From Shinella sp. UYSO24 (lineage in GTDB: Bacteria; Pseudomonadota; Alphaproteobacteria; Rhizobiales; Rhizobiaceae), in NCBI GenBank assembly GCA_902167985.1, contig CABHNZ010000008.1, positions 124,001-188,000 of the forward strand: a stretch of 64,000 nt of DNA, in the 5' to 3' direction. Under the pieces are notes generated by a model, which ran no database searches, was not told the DNA's origin, and saw only the letters and a program-made list of their open reading frames with translations. A program made the position numbers and the translations under genes. This document shows positions 19,324 through 29,075 of the stretch, one piece after another (positions within the stretch are counted from its first letter, which is position 1; the number at the start of each line of letters is the position of its first letter).

Positions 19324-20061
19324 GCGTCCTCCCACTCGATATGCGGAGCGCCGGAGGCGACCGCTGCATCCAGTGCCGCAGCCTCGTCTTTTTCGATGGC
19401 GCGGAAGCGGACATGATCACCGGCCTCAGGAGAAAGGCGTCGCTGCGGGCAGGATCGAAAACCTTGATCGGCGTGCGGCCGATGAAGCGCCAGCCGCTCG
19501 GGCCGGGCACCGAATTGATGCTGGCCTGCTTGCCGCCGATGCCGATGGCGCTTGCCTCGATCCTCTGGCGCGGCACGGCAAGCCGTGGCGTATGAAGCTT
19601 TTCCGGCAGGCCGCCGAGATAGGCAAAGCCCGGCGCAAAGCCGATCATATAGACGCGGTAATCCGCCGAACCATGCGTGGCGATGAGGTCTGCGACGCTC
19701 ATCTCCTTCATCTCGGCCATCTCGGTGAGATCAAGCCCGACGTCGCCGCCGTAAATCACCGGCACGACAAGCCGCGCCCGCGACGGCCGTCGATGGCGAT
19801 GCCGGAAAGCCGCTCAAGCAGAAGCGCCGAAAGATCGCGCCCGCGTATGATCAGCGGATCGTAGGAAACGAGCAGCGACCGGTAGGTCGGCACCGTCTCC
19901 ACGATGCCGGCAATCGGGTTTCTGTCGAGATCGCCGGCCAGCGCCACGACGCGCATGTTCGTCTCTTCGGAAATCTGGTCCGAGAGTTCGATGACGATGG
20001 CGCGATCGCCGCTGGCGGCAATCCGCGGATAGGTGAGGCGCGCGTGATCGGGCACGGTCAT
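19320..20061 (-). CDS. pxpB: 5-oxoprolinase subunit B (KipI-like), frameshifted twice
   Basis: 247 residues after repair. Seen: IAASGDRAIVIELSDQIS, VETVPTYRSLLVSYDP, then GFAPGFAYLGGLPEKLHTPR and GPSGWRFIGRTPIKVFDP, the characteristic PxpB motifs. Bases are missing near 19778 (GGG that should be GGGG) and near 19431 (CC that should be CCC). It is the first gene of a minus operon that continues through pxpC, gntR, dehydrogenase, amidase, gntR, hydrolase and VOC. A strong ribosome site is not obvious. Confidence 0.85.
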
Positions 20062-20193
20062 TCTTCGTTCCAAATTCCGCTTGCACCCTCTCACTGTCGG
20101 TCATTTATGAGGGCGCAGCGTATCCGCTTTATCTATTGTGTTCCCAGAGGTTGCTGATGCGGATTCGCATATCAAGCAACCTCCTTGTCATTT

Positions 20194-20203
20194 CAGTACA
20201 CCA
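20194..20203 (+). promoter_or_regulatory. Candidate operator (CAGTACACCA) between pxpB and pxpA
   Basis: CAGTACACCA, then ACTG (CAGT-N6-ACTG inverted ends), in the 230-base divergent promoter of pxpA and the pxpB operon. It matches the sites at 11702-11729 and 11897-11906, suggesting one GntR protein controls both divergent promoters. Confidence 0.45.
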
Positions 20204-20291
20204 ACTGTATGTCAAGGCTGCTTTGCGATTATGGCCGGCAATATCACGCAGGCCCGCCTCATCGATAAACCACGAAAACAGGATGATCCGC

Positions 20292-21065
20292 ATGCCTAAG
20301 ATCGACCTCAATTGCGACATGGGTGAAAGCTTCGGCGCCTACAAGAACGGCGACGACGCGGCCATGATGGATATCATCACCACGGCCAACATCGCCTGTG
20401 GCTTCCATGCGGGCGACCCGAGCGTGATGCGCGATACGATCGTTTCGGCGCGCGAGAACGGCGTGGCGATCGGCGCGCACCCTTCGTTCATGGATCTCTA
20501 CGGCTTTGGCCGGCGCCGCATCTATGGCGAGCGCCCGGAAGATATCGAGGCACAGATCATCTACCAGATCGCCGCGATCCAGGGCATGGCAACCGCACTC
20601 GGCTGGCCGATCACCCATGTGAAGACGCATGGCTCTCTCGGCAATATCGCAGCAGAAGACGAGACGCTGGCCAAGGTCTGCGTCAAGGCGATCAAGGCCG
20701 TCGATCCGAGCCTCGTCTTCATCACCCTCCCCTATTCGCAGACGATGATCGCCGCCGAAGAGGCAGGCCTTGCCGTTGCCTGCGAAGTCTATGCCGATCG
20801 CCGCTACCTCGAAAACGGCATGCTTGCGCCGCGCCAGATGGAAGGCTCGGTGATCCATGATCTGTCGGCCAGCGTCGATCAGGTTCTCTCCATGGTCTGC
20901 GACAACAGGATCCCGACGATCAACGGATCGCATCTGTCGGTCAATGCGGCGACCGTCTGCATCCATGGCGACACACCCGGCGCACCGGCGACAGCCCGCG
21001 CGCTGCGCGACAGGCTGTTCGAGGCCGGCGTCGAGATTGCGCCATTCACCAAGCCCAAAATGTGA
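20292..21065 (+). CDS. pxpA: 5-oxoprolinase subunit A (LamB/YcsF family)
   Basis: 257 residues starting MPKIDLNCDMGESFGAYKNG; also ANIACGFHAGDPSVM, GVAIGAHPSFMDLYGFGRR and HVKTHGSLGN, all conserved in PxpA. The start at 20292 fits an AGGA seven bases upstream; an ATG at 20283 is too close to it. Divergent from pxpB and pxpC, it completes the PxpABC enzyme that returns pyroglutamate to glutamate. Confidence 0.93.
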   Translation: MPKIDLNCDMGESFGAYKNGDDAAMMDIITTANIACGFHAGDPSVMRDTIVSARENGVAIGAHPSFMDLYGFGRRRIYGERPEDIEAQIIYQIAAIQGMATALGWPITHVKTHGSLGNIAAEDETLAKVCVKAIKAVDPSLVFITLPYSQTMIAAEEAGLAVACEVYADRRYLENGMLAPRQMEGSVIHDLSASVDQVLSMVCDNRIPTINGSHLSVNAATVCIHGDTPGAPATARALRDRLFEAGVEIAPFTKPKM

Positions 21066-21208
21066 AACGGACTTGTGAGGCCGAGGATGCAGCGGGCGCT
21101 TGATGGCCTCGACTGCCAATATCGTCCCGCCGGTGACTGCGGGCGACGCGATCTGACAAGAGTCAGGCGGGCATGCTTCCGCGGTGCCCCCTGCTCTCCC
21201 TACTCTCC

Positions 21209-23202
21209 CTACTCGCCGGCCATCGCCATTTCATCCGCATCGGCTGCAAGGCTCTGCCCGGCGGATGCGCGAAAAACCGTGATCAATTCCTGCACGATGG
21301 TCCGCTCTGCCGAAGACAGGGTTCGATCGGCGGCGAAAATGACCGAGAGGCGCCCGGCGAGTTCGTCGTGACGGATCGGGCGGGCGATCAGCGTACCGGC
21401 CTTCAGATCCTGCCGCACCGAAGAGGCGGGTAGCACGGTGCAGAGAGGCGCGCGCCGCACCATGGCAATTGCAAGGGCCAGAGACCCTACCTCGAATGCC
21501 GGTGCCAGCTGCAGGTTCCGCTCGCTCATCGCCTCCACCAGCGTCTGGTGGATGCTGAGGAATTTCGTGCCGAGAACAAGCGGCAATCGACAGACGGCCT
21601 CAAGCGAGATCTCTGCCTCCTCGCCCAGATCGATCGCGGGATTGGCCACCACCGAGAGCGGTTCGCTCGGCCCGAGCGAAATGCGGGCAAAACGCGGCTT
21701 CACCATGCCGACAATCGCCAGATTGAGCTCTCCCGCCCGCACCTTGTCATGCAGCACGGTATTGGACCCCTCGCTCACCTGCAGGCGCCAGTTCGGATGC
21801 CGGGCGGCGACAGCCGTGACGGCCTGTGCGACGCGCTCGGTCAGCACGCTGTCATGACCTGAACTCGGCAAGGTGCCGATCGCAACGCTTGCCTGCGTAT
21901 GTGCGGCGATATCGGTCGCGGTGCGCAGGATACGGTCATGCAGGGTTTCGATTGCGGCCGTAAACGGCAGGATGCGGCTGCCGGCAGACGACAGGACAGT
22001 ACCCTCGCCGCCGCGATCGACCAGCGGCGCGCCGACGGCGGCCTCCAGCCCCTTCATCTGCGAGGAGAGCGACGATTGCGCCACCTTTGCCGCGCGGGCA
22101 GCAGCCGAAATGCCGCCGCTCTGGCTGACGAGGTTGAAATAATGCAGCTGCCGCATGGTCATCTGCGGAGAGAAGGACGCATTGCGCTCCTCGCCGGCCA
22201 GATGCGAGCGCAGGATTTCCAGGAATATCCGCCCGGAGCCTGCCGCCTGCTGATCCCTGCCGCGCGCATTGCGCTCCACCGTTCCGACAAGCTTCGAGAC
22301 GAGCGGCACGTCGAGCGGCACCGTCTCCAGACGCGGCAGACCCATGCGTTCGGCAATCAGGCTCTGCGGCATGACGATACAGGCATTCGGCTGATCGGCC
22401 AGAACCTGCCCCAGTTCGGCGGGTTCCAGATCGAGAAAGCGCAGTCGGGGCCAGACATGGCCGGCCTTCATATGTCCCTTCAGCGACTGGACGAGCGGCG
22501 GCCGCATCTTGAGCGCCATCAGCGGCGTGCCGCTTCCCGCCGCATCCATGCTGCGCCCCGGCGCACCGGTCGCAATCCACGGATCGTCAAAGAGATGGAC
22601 TGCATTGCCGGAAAGAGGGCCATCGGCCGCATAGGCGATATCGACCACTTCGGTGCGGCCTGCACCGGCCTGCGCAAACCAGCTGGAAGGCGAGAGAAGT
22701 TCGTAATCATCGGCGGGTGCAGCGAAATACCACTCGACGAACGTGCCCGGATGGCGTTCCAGCATGTCCTGCTGGGCATTGAGCAGGGCCTTGGAAAACG
22801 CCCGATGGCAAAGCTCAGGTCGAGGCGGATGACGAGGCGCTCGACGGCGCCGCCATCGACCGTCGCAGACTGGCGGGCAAAGTTTTCCAGATAAAGAAGC
22901 CGCGTCGCATAGCGGAACAGCCAGAAGGCGGACGGACGAAGGCCGAGATAACGACCCTGCTGGGCAAAAAGCCGGATGCCGAGCCGCTCTTCCAGCCCGT
23001 GAAAAGCAATGCTGAGCGCCGACGGCGTCTGTTGTAACAGCGCGGCCGTGTCAGAAATGCTCGGGCTCTGGCAGGCCAGGACAAATCGCGCCAGCGTTTT
23101 CAGTTCGATCCCGAGCTTGTTCATGCGCGAGACCGTACGCAGATTGGGAGAAGAGCTCAAGGGCGCCTCCTTGTTTGATCCCGGTGCATGATCTCGTCGC
23201 AT
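21209..23202 (-). CDS. Tandem LysR-LysR fusion regulator, frameshifted
   Basis: One frame carries two complete LysR proteins. Module 1 (about 1-340): winged helix LGIELKTLARFVLACQSPS with ALLQQTPSALSIAFHGLEE, then an effector domain. Module 2 (about 345-664): MRQLHYFNLVSQSGGISAAA with VAQSSLSSQMKGLE, then SVAIGTLPSSGHDSVLTERV and a second effector domain. One T is missing in a T run near 22790; repair gives 664 residues. The open frame between the modules (around 22165) contains no stop and no nearby ribosome site. GGAGGAGG seven bases before the ATG at 23202 decides the start. Last gene of the 35.9-to-21.2 kb minus operon, so it probably controls that operon. Confidence 0.75.
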
Positions 23203-23256
23203 CAAGAGGCCTCCTCCGATCCGCAACGGAACGAAAGCCGGCTCGCAATGATGTCA

Positions 23257-23289
23257 CGCCACCCCCGGCGGCATTTCGCCGGGGTGGCG
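23257..23289 (-). terminator. Strong GC hairpin between ammonia lyase and LysR-LysR genes
   Basis: Stem of 13-14 bases (CGCCACCCCCGGCG / CGCCGGGGTGGCG, one bulged C) with a 6-base loop, 10 bases after the lyase stop on the minus strand. No T tract. It may end most transcripts and leave low-level readthrough into the regulator gene. The C5/G4 mismatch is what one lost G would produce. Confidence 0.6.
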
Positions 23290-23298
23290 GTCATTCGA

Positions 23299-24911
23299 TC
23301 AGTTCAGCGAACCGACGGCCGTCTCGACGGTCGATAGAACCTTGCCTTCGCGCACCATGGCGAAGGCCGGCTTGATCTGGTTCTGCATGTAGCTGTCCTG
23401 CTCCTGCATCGGGATCGCTTCGGCCAGCGCGTCATAGAGCGGCTGGGTGCCCTTGCCGAGCTTGAAGTGCCCGAGTGCGCCGCGGGTCAGGAAAATGGCC
23501 TTGGCCGCCATCATCACCTCGACGCGACGATCTTCGGCAGGTTGTCGAGGATCTGCTGCGCCTTGCGGCAGGACCAGTCGGCCATCGATACATGGTCTTC
23601 CTGGCTGCTCTTGGTCGGGATACTGTCTGCGACCGACGGGAAGGCCAGCGTCTTGTTTTCCGAAGCGACGGCAGCAGCAGACGTGGCGATGATGCCGTAA
23701 CCGTAGTTGAGACCGATCGGGCGGCCGGCAAGGTTCGGCGGCAGGCCGTAGTTCAGCGTCACGTCGTTCAGCGCAAACAGGCGGCGCTCCGAGATATTGC
23801 CGATCTCGACCAGCGCGATCGACAGGATATCCATGGCAAAGCCGATCGGTTCGCAATGGAAATTGCCGCCCGACAGAAACTCGAGCGCACCGGTCTCGTT
23901 CCAGAAGACGAGCGGGTTGTCTGTCGCGGCATTGAGTTCGCGGGTGATGATCGTCTTTGCGTGAACCAGCTGGTCGCGGCAGCTGCCATGCACCTGCGGC
24001 AGGCAGCGGAAGGAATACTGGTCCTGAACGCGCGGATGATAGGTCGGGTGCAGCACGTCATCTTCCAGATGCACGGCGCGGGCGGCTTCCGAGGCGCGGC
24101 GCGAGCCTTCGACGAGCTTACGGATGTTTTCAGCAATCGCGATCTGGCCCGGCTGCTTGCGCACTTCATGAATGCGGGCATCGAAGGCCGCCTGCTCGCC
24201 ACGAATTGCTTCGAGCGAAAGGGCAGCCACGGCATCCGCCGTCTTCATGATCATCTCGGCATCGAAGAGCGTCAGCGAGGCCATGCCAGCGCAAAGGCTG
24301 TTGCCGTTAATGAGGGCAAGGCAATCCTTGGCCTTCAGTTCGAAGGCGACGGGAGAAATACCTGCGAGTTCCAGCGCCTTCGGCGCCATCATCTTCTCGC
24401 CCTTGTAGATGGCTTCCGCCTCTTCATAGCCGATCAGCACCGAGACCATGTGTGCGAGCGGTGCAAGGTCGCCGGATGCACCGACCGAACCCTGGATCGG
24501 CACGATCGGGTGGACACCGGCATTCAGCATGGCGACGAGACGATCGACCACTTCCATGCGCAGGCCCGACACGCCGAGGCAGAAGGCGTTGATGCGGACA
24601 GCCATCATGGCGCGAACGATTTCTTCCGAAGCAGGCTCGCCGATGCCCGAGCAATGCGACAGGACGATATTGCGCTGGAACTGCTCGTTATCCTTCTGCG
24701 GGATCGGATAATCCTTGAGCTTGCCGACGCCGGTATTGTAGCCGTAGGTGGCCGGTGCGTTCTCCGTCAGCCAGTTCTCTTCGATATAGGCGCGCTTGCG
24801 GACGATTTCGGCGCGCGAGGCTGCGGCGATCTCGACGGTTGCGCCTTCGCGGGCGATCTGGACGACCTGTTCGATCGTGAGGCTGTCGCCATCAAGGATA
24901 ATATGCGTCAT
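23299..24911 (-). CDS. Histidine-ammonia-lyase-family enzyme (MIO type; candidate ergothionase or thio-histidine lyase), frameshifted
   Basis: Eliminates the amino or ammonio group from a histidine-like substrate to give an imidazole acrylate. Seen: catalytic-loop Tyr56 in ATYGYNTGVGKL; LSHCSGIGEP; the MIO-forming Ala145-Ser146-Gly147 in GSVGASGDLAPLAHM; LINGNSL; YSFRCLPQVHG; and SSQEDHVSMA, which keeps the Glu typical of HAL. One base is missing near 23525; repair gives 537 residues, slightly longer than HAL (about 510). GAAGGA lies seven bases before the start. It sits next to a hydantoinase and shares the locus with DUF917, a urocanase homologue and a carbamoylase, which is the ergothioneine-degradation enzyme set. 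The intact MIO triad and HAL-like Glu also allow plain histidine or 2-thiohistidine as substrate. Confidence 0.8.
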
Positions 24912-25047
24912 GGGTTGGTCCTTCGGATAAATTACGTTTGGCGGCCGGACAGACGGCGCGCAGGTTTCGTCCGGTGCCGGGCAGGCACCGTGATTGGGTG
25001 TTTTTCGGAAAGAGCCCTCCCTGCCCTTTCCTGATGTTTCTTGTCGC

Positions 25048-26422
25048 TCAGACCATCATCTGGGCAGGCCGGCTCGGCTTGACGAAGCGGCCGGTGCCTG
25101 GCTCGGCGAGCACGTCCTTGCCGTCATAGATCATCTGGCCGCGCAGGAAGGTGGCGATCGCCGCATGGCGGATGCGGCGGCCCTCATAGGGGCTCCAGCC
25201 GACGACGTTATGACCGCTTGCTGCCGCATCATAGATGCGCGGACGCTCGGCAAAGACGGCGATATCGGCATCGAGCCCGATTGCGAGCGCGCCCTTTTCC
25301 GCCGTCAGGCGGAAGAGCCGCGCCGATTGCCGGAAAGCAGCTTTGCCGCATGGGTGAGCGGCAGATTGCGGTCCGTCAACCCGTCGAGGAGCAGGCTTGA
25401 GAGAACTTCGAGCCCCGGCATGCCCGAGGCATTTTCCAGCATGACCTTCGATGACTTGGCCGACAGGCTCCACGACACATGGTCGGTCGAGACGATGGTG
25501 ATATGGCCGGCGGCCAGATGCTGCCAGAGCGACTCGCGCTCCTCGGCGGAGCGGATCGGCGGGTTGCACTTGGCGCGGCCGAGAAGCCGCGAGACATCCT
25601 CTTCCTCGCTGCAGACGAGATAGTGGATGCAGGCCTCGATCGTCGCATCGACGCCCTGCGCACGGTAGGCCTGCGCCAGTTCATAACCGCGGCCGACGGA
25701 GCAATGGACGATATGCGCCGGGCAACCGGTCGCCTCGGCAATCTCGTAGACTTCCGCGATCGCCAGCGTCTCGGCGATCGGCGGACGGGATTCACCATGG
25801 GTCAGATAGTCGGTCCGGCCGGTCGCCTTGACCGCCTCGCTCCAGACCTGGACGCATTCGTCATTCTCGTTGTGGACGCCGGCAATCAGGCCGGTCTTGG
25901 CGACTTCCGCAAAGGCCGCATAGAGAAGCGGCGTCGGAATGCGCGGAAAGCGGTCGGGATGGGTGTTGAAGGTCGAGAACTTGAAGCCCGCCGCACCGGC
26001 GGCGGCCATTTCGGCAATGTGCTTCGGACCTTCAGAGGGCCGGATCGTGCCATAGAGCGCGAAATCGACGCGCGCCTGCTCGGCGGCGCTCACGGCCTTT
26101 TCCGTCAACAGTTCGGCGGTGCAGATGAGCTTGCCGCCGGCATCATAGGGCATGTCGACGATCGTCGTAACGCCGCCTGCCGCAGCAGAGCGCGTGGACC
26201 AGATGAAATCCTCCTGATCCTTCTGCGAGCGCGAATGGACCTGCCCGTCGATCGTGCCGGGAAGCACCAGGCCGAGCCGAAATCGTGGCTTTCCCGGCCG
26301 GCGGGCGCCTCGCCGCTGCCGAGCGCCGCGATCTTGCCGTCACGCACCGCGACATAGCCGTTTTCGATAACGCCTTCCTCGGTGACGAGGGTGCCGCGGA
26401 CCACCAGATCAAAATCACTCAT
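25048..26422 (-). CDS. Hydantoinase/dihydropyrimidinase/allantoinase-family cyclic amidohydrolase, frameshifted twice
   Basis: 458 residues after adding single bases near 26275 and 25325. Seen: LVLPGTIDGQVHSRSQ, where the usual DxHxH metal motif reads DGQVH (first His replaced by Gln); GAAGFKFSTF with the carboxylysine candidate; VHNEN; AHIVHCS; TIVSTDHVSW with the metal Asp; and a C-terminal DIAVF plus GWSPYEGRRI, as in hydantoinases and allantoinases. By context it opens a hydantoin (hydantoin-5-propionate in the ergothioneine route) to an N-carbamoyl amino acid. Allantoin is the main alternative, since AllE- and M20-type genes are also in the locus. The ATG overlaps the TIGR02444 gene stop. 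Confidence 0.8.
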
Positions 26423-26952
26423 GCCGGTCTTCCTTCCATGTTGGTCCGGGCCTGATCGAGCCGGTCTGCCGCAGCATTGAGAAGCGCCATGACCCTTGTC
26501 CGCTCGTCGGCCGGGACAGAATGTTGTTCGAGATAGGCGTCGCTCATCTGCGCCGCCTCACCCGTTATTTTCGATTGCATCAGGAGACCCGACAGTCGCC
26601 GGACCTCGATCCTTTCAGCCTGCAATTCGAGGCCCTTCACGGCCTCGCGCAGGGCAAGCTCCTCGGCGCTGCCGTAACGCCCCTTCATGTCCCGCCGGAT
26701 GGCCCGGAGCGGTGCGACGACATCACCCTGCCACATGGCCGACGCCTTGAGGAAAGCAGCGAAATCCGGCGCACTCATGCCAAAACCGAGACGATCGGCA
26801 TGGTCGAGCAGCAGCAGGAGAGAAACATCAACATCATAGGCATCCTGCAAATCGATACAGGCATTCGCCAGCCCCGGCTCGGCGTAGACGGCGCACATCC
26901 GGGTCCATGCCAGTTCGGCAAAATCCTCTGAGTTCCTGCCAATCCCGTCCAT
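26419..26952 (-). CDS. TIGR02444 (DUF2390) family protein
   Basis: 177 residues. The N-terminal 110 match this small uncharacterised family: FAELAWTRMCAVYAEPGLANACIDLQ, DVDVSLLLLLDHADRLGF and WQGDVVAPLRAIRRDMKGRY. The C-terminal about 65 residues are helical and Arg/Glu rich. Members occur scattered in proteobacteria with no assigned function. Here the gene lies between OppF and the hydantoinase, with an ATGA overlap to the latter, so it is co-translated with catabolic genes. Confidence 0.8.
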   Translation of the reverse strand: MDGIGRNSEDFAELAWTRMCAVYAEPGLANACIDLQDAYDVDVSLLLLLDHADRLGFGMSAPDFAAFLKASAMWQGDVVAPLRAIRRDMKGRYGSAEELALREAVKGLELQAERIEVRRLSGLLMQSKITGEAAQMSDAYLEQHSVPADERTRVMALLNAAADRLDQARTNMEGRPA

Positions 26953-26961
26953 CCTCGCCTC

Positions 26962-28032
26962 TCATTCGGCAGCCGTGGCAAAGCCCGGCGCCGGTTCGTC
27001 ATGCGGATGATGACAGGCCACCATCTGGCCGCGAGGCGCCGGCGTCAATGTCGGCTCAGTCGTGGCACAGAGATCGGTCGCGCGCGGGCAGCGGATGCGG
27101 AAGGCGCAGCCGCTCGGCGGCCGGTTGCGCGAGGGGATCGCCACCCGCTTGCCACCGGGCACCACCTTGCGGCTGGCATCGACGACCGGCACGGCCTCGA
27201 GCAGCGTGCGCGTGTAAGGATGCGCCGGGCGATCGTAGATCGCCTCGCCATCGCCGATCTCGACGATCCGGCCCATATAGAGCACGGCGACGCGATCGCT
27301 GACATTCTTCACCACCGCCAGATCGTGCGAAATGAAGATCAGTGCCAGATGCCGTTTCTCGCGGATATCCTGCAAGAGGTTGATCACCTGCGCCTGCACC
27401 GAGACGTCGAGCGAGGCGACCGGCTCGTCGCAGACGATCAGTTCCGGCTCGACGGCGAGCGAGCGCGCAATCGCGATACGCTGGCACTGACCGCCGGAAA
27501 ACTGGTGCGCCTTGCGGCCGGCCACCGTTTCGAGATCGAAACCGACATCCTTCAGGGCAGCGCGTACCCTCCGGTCACGCTCTGCCTTCGGCACGCCCTG
27601 GATCACAAGGCCTTCGGCAACGATATCCTCGACATGGCGGCGCGGATTGAAGGAGGAGAGCGGGTCCTGAAAGATCATCTGCAGCGTGCCGCGCATGCGC
27701 CGCATCTCGCCATTCGAGAGACCTGCCAGATCGCGACCGCGATAGTTCAGGCCACCGGACCATTTTGTATTCGTATCAGGCAGAAGCCGCAGGAGCGCCC
27801 GGCCGATCGTCGTCTTGCCGCTGCCGCTTTCGCCGACAAGGCCAAGCGTTTCGCCCGGCGCCACGTGAAAGGACACGTCATCGACGGCCTTCATCGTGGC
27901 GCCGCCGCGGACGAAACCGACCGACAGATTGTCGACGGTCAGAAGCCTGTCGCTCTTCGTCGCCTCTTCGTTCACCTGCTTGCCCTGGCCCATCATCATG
28001 ACGCCGGACCGCGCCGAAACCGGATCAGCCAT
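26962..28032 (-). CDS. Oligopeptide/dipeptide-type ABC transporter ATPase (OppF-like)
   Basis: 356 residues. Walker A GLVGESGSGKTTIGRAL (about 61-77), IFQDPLSSFNPR, signature FSGGQCQRIAIARSL, Walker B LIVCDEPVASLDVSVQAQ, then the Opp/Dpp C-terminal extension with CAFRIRCPRATDLC, an Fe-S-like Cys region of peptide-transport ATPases. GGAG eight bases upstream supports 28032; it overlaps the OppD stop by eight bases. Second ATPase of the importer. Confidence 0.93.
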   Translation of the reverse strand: MADPVSARSGVMMMGQGKQVNEEATKSDRLLTVDNLSVGFVRGGATMKAVDDVSFHVAPGETLGLVGESGSGKTTIGRALLRLLPDTNTKWSGGLNYRGRDLAGLSNGEMRRMRGTLQMIFQDPLSSFNPRRHVEDIVAEGLVIQGVPKAERDRRVRAALKDVGFDLETVAGRKAHQFSGGQCQRIAIARSLAVEPELIVCDEPVASLDVSVQAQVINLLQDIREKRHLALIFISHDLAVVKNVSDRVAVLYMGRIVEIGDGEAIYDRPAHPYTRTLLEAVPVVDASRKVVPGGKRVAIPSRNRPPSGCAFRIRCPRATDLCATTEPTLTPAPRGQMVACHHPHDEPAPGFATAAE

Positions 28033-29074
28033 TCGTCAATTCTCCTTCATGAGGCGCCATGGCCCTGCCCGCCTGTCCCATGGAGGCACCGGGAGAAACC
28101 GGGAAATGGCAGGCGAAACGATGGCGGCCACCCGTCGCGCTCGTCATTGGCGGCATGATCTCGTGGCACGGGCCCTGCGCTGCCGGACAACGGGGGGCAA
28201 ACGGGCAGCCGCGCGGCTTGGCGGCAAGGCTCGGCGGCTGACCGGGAATGGTGCGAAGTCTGGTATGGGCCGGCTGATCCATGCGCGGCATGGCCGACAG
28301 AAGCGCCTCGGTATAGGGATGACGGCGATTGGCGAAGACGTCCTTCGTCGGCCCCTGCTCGACGATATGGCCGCCGTAAAGGACCAGGATCTCGTCCGTG
28401 CGCCCGGCGACAACGCCAAGATTATGCGAGACGAGGATCATCGACATCTGCCGCTCTTCCTGCAGAACCTGAAGAAGATCGAGCACTTCCTTCTGGACGG
28501 TGACATCAAGCGCCGTCGTCGCCTCGTCGGCGATCAGGAGATCCGGCTGACAGATGAGCGCGGTCGCGATCATGATGCGCTGCTTCATGCCGCCGGAAAA
28601 CTGGTGCGGGAAATAGCCGTAGCAATCCTTCGCATCCGGCAAGCCCACAACGGAGAGAAGCTCGATAGCGCGGGCGCGGGCGGCATCCTTCTTCAGCCCG
28701 AGATGGATGCGGGCGGCTTCCTCGATCTGCCGGCCGATCGTCACATAGGGGTTGAGCGAGGTCATCGGGTTCTGGAAGACGATGCCGACCTTGCGGCCGA
28801 TCGTGCGGCTGCGCACCCGCGGCGGCAGGGACGACAGGTCGGTGCCGTCGAGAAGGATCTGGCCCTCGACCTCGACTGCTGCCGGCGCAATACCCATGAT
28901 CGACTTGATCAGCATGGATTTGCCGGCACCGGATTCCCCGACAATGCCGAGAGAGGTGCGGCGGGTGACGGAAAATTCGATATCCTGCAAGACCTTGAGC
29001 GGGGTCGGGCGCGCTGCAATCGTGCAGTTCATCGCCCGGCAGGAGAGGATGGGCTGGGTAGAGGCTTCGGACAT
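28025..29074 (-). CDS. Oligopeptide/dipeptide-type ABC transporter ATPase (OppD-like)
   Basis: 349 residues. Walker A GIVGESGAGKSMLIKSI (about 39-55), VFQNPMTSLNPYVTIGRQI, signature FSGGMKQRIMIATAL, Walker B LLIADEATTALDVTVQKE, and the C-terminal RGCPFAPRCPAAQGPC cysteine motif. It is separated by one base from the permease stop. Partner of the OppF-like ATPase at 26962-28032. Confidence 0.93.
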   Translation of the reverse strand: MSEASTQPILSCRAMNCTIAARPTPLKVLQDIEFSVTRRTSLGIVGESGAGKSMLIKSIMGIAPAAVEVEGQILLDGTDLSSLPPRVRSRTIGRKVGIVFQNPMTSLNPYVTIGRQIEEAARIHLGLKKDAARARAIELLSVVGLPDAKDCYGYFPHQFSGGMKQRIMIATALICQPDLLIADEATTALDVTVQKEVLDLLQVLQEERQMSMILVSHNLGVVAGRTDEILVLYGGHIVEQGPTKDVFANRRHPYTEALLSAMPRMDQPAHTRLRTIPGQPPSLAAKPRGCPFAPRCPAAQGPCHEIMPPMTSATGGRHRFACHFPVSPGASMGQAGRAMAPHEGELTNG

Positions 29075-29075
29075 A

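Noticed and set aside
23475..25034. 519-codon open frame on the plus strand
   Set aside because: It lies opposite the ammonia lyase gene; its product is His/Arg/Asp-rich with no family motif, a typical antisense shadow in GC-rich DNA.
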